Part shown: piece after piece, positions 59,662 to 64,000 of the stretch | Layout of the letters: each line of letters opens with the position of its first letter | Position numbering within the stretch: position 1 is the first letter of the stretch | NCBI RefSeq assembly: GCF_029837695.1 | Contig: NZ_JAOEEA010000009.1 | Coordinates: 124,001-188,000 of the forward strand | From: Pseudomonas sp. GD04019 | Lineage (GTDB): Bacteria; Pseudomonadota; Gammaproteobacteria; Pseudomonadales; Pseudomonadaceae | Length of the DNA stretch: 64,000 nucleotides | Reading direction: 5' to 3' | Notes under the pieces: model-generated | What the model saw: only the letters and a program-made list of their open reading frames with translations | What the model was told of the DNA's origin: nothing | The model's database searches: none | Program-made: the position numbers and the translations under genes

Positions 59662-62600
59662 ATGTCGCTGTCCGGCGGATTGATCGCCTTCGTCGCCCTG
59701 GCCTACATGGCCATCCTGTTCGCCATCGCCTTCTATGGCGACCGTCGCCGCACGCCGCTCAGGCCACGCCTGCGCGCCTGGGTCTTCAGCCTGTCGCTGG
59801 CGGTGTACTGCACCAGCTGGACCTTCTTCGGCGCGGTCGGCCAGGCCGCCGGCCAGTTGTGGTCGTTCCTGCCGATCTACCTGGGGCCGATCATCGTCCT
59901 GCTGTTCGCCCCCTGGGTGCTGGAAAAGATGGTGGCGATCAGCAAGCGCGAGAACATCACCTCGATCGCCGACTTTATCGCCGCACGCTACGGCAAGTCG
60001 CAGAGCCTGGCGGTAGTGGTGGCGCTGATCTGCCTAGTCGGCGTGTTGCCCTATATCGCCCTGCAGCTGAAAGGCATCGTGCTCGGCGTCAACTTGCTGA
60101 TCGGAACCACGCCCAGCCCTACGCGCAGCCAGGACACCGCGCTGATCGTGTCGCTGATCCTGGCCCTGTTCACCGTGCTGTTCGGCACCCGCAGCCTGGA
60201 TGTCACCGAGCACCACCGCGGCATGGTGCTGGCGATTGCCTTCGAGTCGCTGGTCAAGCTGCTGGCCTTCCTCGCCGTCGGCGTGTTCGTTACCTGGGGC
60301 CTGTTCGGCGGCTTCGGCGACCTGCTCGAACGGGCCAGCCAGGCCCCGGCCCTGGAGGGCTACTGGTCGCAGACTGTGAGTTGGCCGGCGATGCTGGTGC
60401 AGACCGGCCTGGCGATGACCGCGATCATCTGCCTGCCGCGGCAGTTCCACGTCAGCGTGGTGGAGAACATCGAGCCGGCCGACCTGCGCCTGGTGCGCTG
60501 GGTGTTCCCCGCCTACCTGCTGCTGGCCGCGCTGTTCGTGGTGCCCATCTCCCTGGCCGGCCAGTTGCTGCTGCCGGCCGGCGTGCAGCCGGACTCCTTC
60601 GTGATCAGCCTGCCGCTGGCCGAGGCCCACCCGGCGCTGGCGATGCTGGCCTTTATCGGCGGCGCTTCGGCGGCGACCGGCATGGTCATCGTCGAGGCCG
60701 TGGCGCTGTCGACCATGGTCAGCAACGACATGCTGCTGCCGGCCCTGCTGCGCCGGAAGAACGCCGAGCGGCCGTTCGAGGCCTTCCGCCAGTGGATGCT
60801 CAGCGCGCGGCGCCTGAGCATCCTGATCATCCTGCTGCTCGCCTACGTCTGCTATCGCCTGCTCGGCACCAACGCCAGCCTGGCCACCATCGGCCAGCTG
60901 TCGTTCGCCGCCATCGGCCAGTTGGCGCCGGCCATGCTCGGCGCGCTGGTGTGGAAGCAGGCCAACCGCCGCGGCGTGTTCGCCGGCCTGGCCGCCGGCT
61001 GCGCCCTGTGGCTGTACACCCTGGCCCTGCCGCTGGCCGCCGGCGGCCTGCGCTGGTCGCTGGACCGCTTCCCGCTGCTGCCGGAGCTGCTCTATTACCC
61101 GATCGGCATCGAGGTCGACCCGCTGACCCGCGGCGTGCTGCTGTCGCTGGCCGGCAACTTCCTGCTGTTCGCCCTGGTCTCCTGGCTGTCCCGCTCGCGG
61201 GTCTCCGAACACTGGCAGGCCGGGCGCTTCATCGGCCTGGATACCGGCGCCAAGTCCAGCGGGCGCAACCTGCTGGCCGTGCAGGTGGCCGACCTGATGA
61301 CCCTGGCCGCGCGCTTCGTCGGCGAGGAACGGGCGCGGCAGAGTTTCGTGCGCTTCGCCTACCAGCAGGACCGTCCGTTCAACCCCACACTGAATGCCGA
61401 CCCCGAGTGGATCGCCCACACCGAGCGCCTGCTGGCCGGCGTGCTCGGCGCCTCCAGCACCCGCGCCGTGGTGCGCGCGGCCATCGAAGGCCGCGACATG
61501 CAGGTCGAGGACGTGGTGCGCATCGTCGACGAGGCGTCCGAGGTGTTGCAGTTCAACCGCGCCCTGCTGCAGGGCGCCATCGAGAATATCAACCAGGGCA
61601 TCAGCGTGGTCGACCAGAACCTGCAGCTGGTGGCGTGGAACCGCCGCTACCTGGAGCTGTTCGAGTATCCGGATGGGCTGATCGGCGTCGGCCGGCCGAT
61701 CGCCGAGATCATCCGCTACAACGCCGAGCGCGGTTTGTGCGGCCCCGGCGACGTGGAAGAACATGTGACCAAGCGCCTCTACTGGATGCGCCAGGGCAAG
61801 GCGCACACCTCGGAACGGCTGTTCCCCAATGGCCGGGTCATCGAGCTGATCGGCAACCCGATGCCCGGTGGCGGCTTCGTCATGAGCTTCACCGATATCA
61901 CCGCCTTCCGCCAGGCCGAGCAGGCGCTGCTGGAGGCCAACGAGGGCCTGGAGCAGCGGGTCGAGGCGCGCACTCACGAGCTGTCGCAGCTGAACCAGGC
62001 GCTGGGGGAAGCCAAGGGCGTCGCCGAGTCGGCCAACCAGTCGAAGACCCGCTTCCTCGCTGCCGTCAGCCATGACCTGATGCAACCGCTGAACGCCGCG
62101 CGGCTGTTCTCCGCTTCCCTCTCCCACCAGCAGGACGCCCTGCCCACGGAGGCCCAGGAACTGGTGCGCCACCTGGACAGCTCGCTGCGCTCGGCCGAAG
62201 ACCTGATCACCGATCTGCTGGACATCTCGCGCCTGGAGAACGGGCGCATCACCCCGGAGCGCAGCCACTTCCCCCTCGGCCAGCTGTTCGACGCCCTCGG
62301 CGCCGAATTCCGCGTGCTGGCCCAGGAGCAGCGCGTGGACTTCCGCCTGGTGCCCAGCCGGCTGCGCATCGACAGCGACCCCAAGCTGCTGCGCCGGGTG
62401 CTGCAGAACTTCCTCACCAACGCCTTCCGCTACGCCCGCGGCCACGTACTGCTCGGCGCACGGCGCGACGGCGAGTTCCTGCGCCTGGAAGTGTGGGACC
62501 GCGGCCCGGGCATTCCCGAAGACAAGCGCAAGGTGATCTTCGAGGAATTCAAGCGCCTGGACAGCCACCAGACCCGCGCCGAGAAGGGCCTGGGCCTGGG

Positions 62601-63132
62601 CCTGGCGATCGCCGACGGCCTCTGTCGGGTCCTCGACCATCGCCTGGAAGTGCGCTCCTGGCCGGGCAAGGGCAGCGTGTTCAGCGTGCGCGTGCCGCTG
62701 GTACGCGGCGCCGCGCCGCAAATCACGCCGGCGCTCAGCGAGCTGAACGGCCACACATTGGGCGGCGCCCAGGTGCTGTGCATCGACAACGAGGACAGCA
62801 TCCTCACCGGCATGCACAGCCTGCTGTCGCGCTGGGGCTGCCAGGTGTGGACGGCGCGCAATCGCCTGGAGTGCGAACACCTGCTTGACGAGGCGGTGCA
62901 ACCGCAGCTGGCGCTGGTCGACTACCACCTGGACGAGGGCGACACCGGCACCGAGCTGATGGCCTGGTTGCGCACGCGCCTGGGCCAGCCGCTGCCGGGC
63001 GTGGTGATCAGTGCCGATGGCCGCCCCGAGCTGGTGGCCGAAGTGCACGCCGCAGGCCTCGACTACCTGGCCAAGCCAGTGAAGCCGGCGGCCCTGCGCG
63101 CGCTGATCAGCCGGCATCTGCCGTTGGCCTGA
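59662..63132 (+). CDS. Hybrid sensor histidine kinase with N-terminal sodium/solute-symporter-like domain
   Basis: 1156 residues. Residues 1 to about 500 form a 12-13 helix SSS-family domain (YCTSWTFFGAVGQAAGQLWSFLPIYLGPI), as in CbrA-type kinases. A PAS-like domain spans about 620-750 (FNRALLQGAIENINQGISVVDQNL). HisKA has H804 in AVSHDLMQPLNAARL. HATPase motifs include NFLTNAFRYA, DRGPGIP and GLGLGLAI. The receiver has D1087 in LALVDYHLDEGDTG and the lysine in YLAKPVKP. It probably senses a transported solute. No separate output regulator is adjacent, so the final partner lies elsewhere. Confidence 0.93.
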   Translation: MSLSGGLIAFVALAYMAILFAIAFYGDRRRTPLRPRLRAWVFSLSLAVYCTSWTFFGAVGQAAGQLWSFLPIYLGPIIVLLFAPWVLEKMVAISKRENITSIADFIAARYGKSQSLAVVVALICLVGVLPYIALQLKGIVLGVNLLIGTTPSPTRSQDTALIVSLILALFTVLFGTRSLDVTEHHRGMVLAIAFESLVKLLAFLAVGVFVTWGLFGGFGDLLERASQAPALEGYWSQTVSWPAMLVQTGLAMTAIICLPRQFHVSVVENIEPADLRLVRWVFPAYLLLAALFVVPISLAGQLLLPAGVQPDSFVISLPLAEAHPALAMLAFIGGASAATGMVIVEAVALSTMVSNDMLLPALLRRKNAERPFEAFRQWMLSARRLSILIILLLAYVCYRLLGTNASLATIGQLSFAAIGQLAPAMLGALVWKQANRRGVFAGLAAGCALWLYTLALPLAAGGLRWSLDRFPLLPELLYYPIGIEVDPLTRGVLLSLAGNFLLFALVSWLSRSRVSEHWQAGRFIGLDTGAKSSGRNLLAVQVADLMTLAARFVGEERARQSFVRFAYQQDRPFNPTLNADPEWIAHTERLLAGVLGASSTRAVVRAAIEGRDMQVEDVVRIVDEASEVLQFNRALLQGAIENINQGISVVDQNLQLVAWNRRYLELFEYPDGLIGVGRPIAEIIRYNAERGLCGPGDVEEHVTKRLYWMRQGKAHTSERLFPNGRVIELIGNPMPGGGFVMSFTDITAFRQAEQALLEANEGLEQRVEARTHELSQLNQALGEAKGVAESANQSKTRFLAAVSHDLMQPLNAARLFSASLSHQQDALPTEAQELVRHLDSSLRSAEDLITDLLDISRLENGRITPERSHFPLGQLFDALGAEFRVLAQEQRVDFRLVPSRLRIDSDPKLLRRVLQNFLTNAFRYARGHVLLGARRDGEFLRLEVWDRGPGIPEDKRKVIFEEFKRLDSHQTRAEKGLGLGLAIADGLCRVLDHRLEVRSWPGKGSVFSVRVPLVRGAAPQITPALSELNGHTLGGAQVLCIDNEDSILTGMHSLLSRWGCQVWTARNRLECEHLLDEAVQPQLALVDYHLDEGDTGTELMAWLRTRLGQPLPGVVISADGRPELVAEVHAAGLDYLAKPVKPAALRALISRHLPLA

Positions 63133-63387
63133 GCAATCCACCAAGCGCTCCTGCCTAGGCGAGTACAGCCTACGGCTGAGCCATGCGTAGGGCGGGTGAA
63201 ACCCGCGCGCTCACTGAGCATGCTCGCAGCGCAGGTGAGCTTGCTCCCCCCCGCTAGCGGCCAGAAAAAACATCTATTTAACAGATAGGAATAACAGCCT
63301 TTTTGCGCTTTTTATCGATATCCGTTCGATAGATGATGCTCTCCATCCCTGCCGCGCAATACGGCGCCGCAGCCACGGAGTGACCAC
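63133..63387. promoter_or_regulatory. Upstream region of the second pirin gene
   Basis: 255 bases. GCGGGT-GAA-ACCCGC at 63192-63206 is a small repeat-like hairpin of a type common between Pseudomonas genes. TTTAACAGATAG at 63277-63288 matches TTTAATAGATAG at 30486-30497 before the first pirin gene in eleven of twelve bases. CTAT/ATAG arms around it suggest a LysR-type or similar operator. No gene seen here. Confidence 0.45.
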
Positions 63388-64000
63388 CATGATCGAAGTA
63401 CGCCCATTCGCCTCCCTCGGCCATGCCCACCATGGCTGGCTGAATGCTCGCCACCACTTCTCCTTCGCCGAATACCAGGATCCGCAGCGCACCAACTGGG
63501 GCCGGCTGCGCGTGTGGAATGACGACGAGATCGCCGCGGGCGCAGGCTTCCCGCCGCACCCGCACCATGACATGGAGATCATCACCTACGTCCGCGAAGG
63601 CGCCATCACCCACCGCGACAACCTGGGCAACCAGGGCCGCACCGAGGCCGGTGATGTGCAGGTGATGAGTGCGGGCACCGGCATCGCCCACTCGGAATTC
63701 AACCTGGAAGAGGTCACCACCAAGATCTTCCAGATCTGGATCATCCCGGACCAGCAGGGCGAAGCGCCGTCGTGGGGTGCCAAGCCCTTCCCGAAGGGCG
63801 AGCGTGCCGGCCAGTTCGTGATCCTCGCCAGCGGTCATGACAGCGATGAAGAGGCCCTGCGCATCCGCGCCGATGCCCGCCTGGCCGCCGCCACCCTCAG
63901 CGCCGGCCAGAGCGCCGAGTACCCGCTGGGGCGCCTGCGCAAAGGCTATCTGGTCGCCGCCAAGGGCCGCATCGAGGTCAATGGCATCGAGGCGCTGGAG
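63388..64000 (+). CDS. Pirin family protein (3' truncated by window edge)
   Basis: 204 complete codons from the ATG at 63388, with GGAG eight bases upstream; the stop lies beyond the window. MIEVRPFASLGHAHHGWLNARHHFSFAEYQDP is the YhhW/quercetinase-type opening. Metal ligands: FPPHPHHDMEIITYV, then THRDNLGN and GIAHSEFNLEE. It differs from the 30574 pirin at the N-terminus, so the window holds two pirin subtypes. Confidence 0.93.

Noticed and set aside
60034..63144. Very long open frame (over 1000 codons) on the minus strand across the sensor kinase gene.
   Set aside because: It is the mirror of a strongly supported plus-strand gene in high-GC DNA, rich in Ala/Gln/His/Val with no family motif. 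The same applies to long antisense frames over prc, actP, the MHYT gene, minCD, the 28420 hydrolase and the 39275 binding protein.

Overview
The window is one contiguous piece of a high-GC gammaproteobacterial chromosome. It is most likely a Pseudomonas (sensu lato) of the P. aeruginosa / P. mendocina / P. alcaligenes side of the genus. The basis is the protein sequences (BfrB, MinCDE, RdgC, RapA, Prc) and a gene order I recognise from Pseudomonas: htrB-type acyltransferase, minC-minD-minE, RluA-type synthase, M18 aminopeptidase, GntR regulator with an ABC operon, quinone reductase, prc, EAL/CBS/GGDEF protein, Sel1 protein, FKBP isomerase, rdgC. I see no integrase, transposase, phage genes or CRISPR array.

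Layout. 1-3.1 kb: the 3' end of rapA, an SDR oxidoreductase and two small genes. 3.3-3.8 kb: bacterioferritin. 3.8-18.05 kb: a 14-kb minus-strand Tad/Flp pilus locus, reading from flp at 18051 down to a lipoprotein at 3837. 18.2-22.4 kb: a hydrolase, small envelope proteins, and the acetate permease actP with its DUF485 partner. 22.7-31.4 kb: an MHYT-GGDEF-EAL protein, a GH17 glucanase, small envelope proteins, an alpha/beta hydrolase coupled to mlaA, and a pirin. 31.4-38.3 kb: patatin, LpxL/HtrB, MinCDE, RluA, a methyltransferase and ApeB. 38.3-44.4 kb: a HutC/PhnF-type regulator facing an operon of binding protein, alkaline-phosphatase-superfamily enzyme, two permeases, ATPase and HAD phosphatase. 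44.5-52.9 kb: quinone reductase, Prc protease, a c-di-GMP protein, small conserved genes and an FKBP isomerase. 53.1-53.3 kb: a tRNA-Asp/tRNA-Val pair. 53.4-64 kb: rdgC, a guanidine exporter behind a guanidine-II riboswitch, an MFS-acyltransferase fusion, azlCD, AraC and GNAT genes, an SSS-type hybrid sensor kinase, and the start of a second pirin.

The most unusual content is in the Tad locus. Its RcpC/CpaB protein is 687 residues, more than twice the usual size. The extra length is a roughly 370-residue array of short D-x-x-G-x-[VI]-[IV]-G units. The gene just upstream encodes a pilin-like protein (class III leader, acidic linker) carrying related units, so the two may act together. The locus also has an FHA-TadA fusion and four pilin-like proteins with G|Q...E5 processing sites, but no TadZ and no prepilin peptidase.

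Other points of interest are the PhnF-like operators flanking a possible organophosphate/phosphonate uptake operon, the guanidine-II riboswitch, a 147-bp inverted-repeat element, a DnaA-box/palindrome cluster at 51.9 kb, and an MlaA homologue with no cysteine for lipidation. Functions are inferred from sequence motifs and family knowledge; no database search was run.
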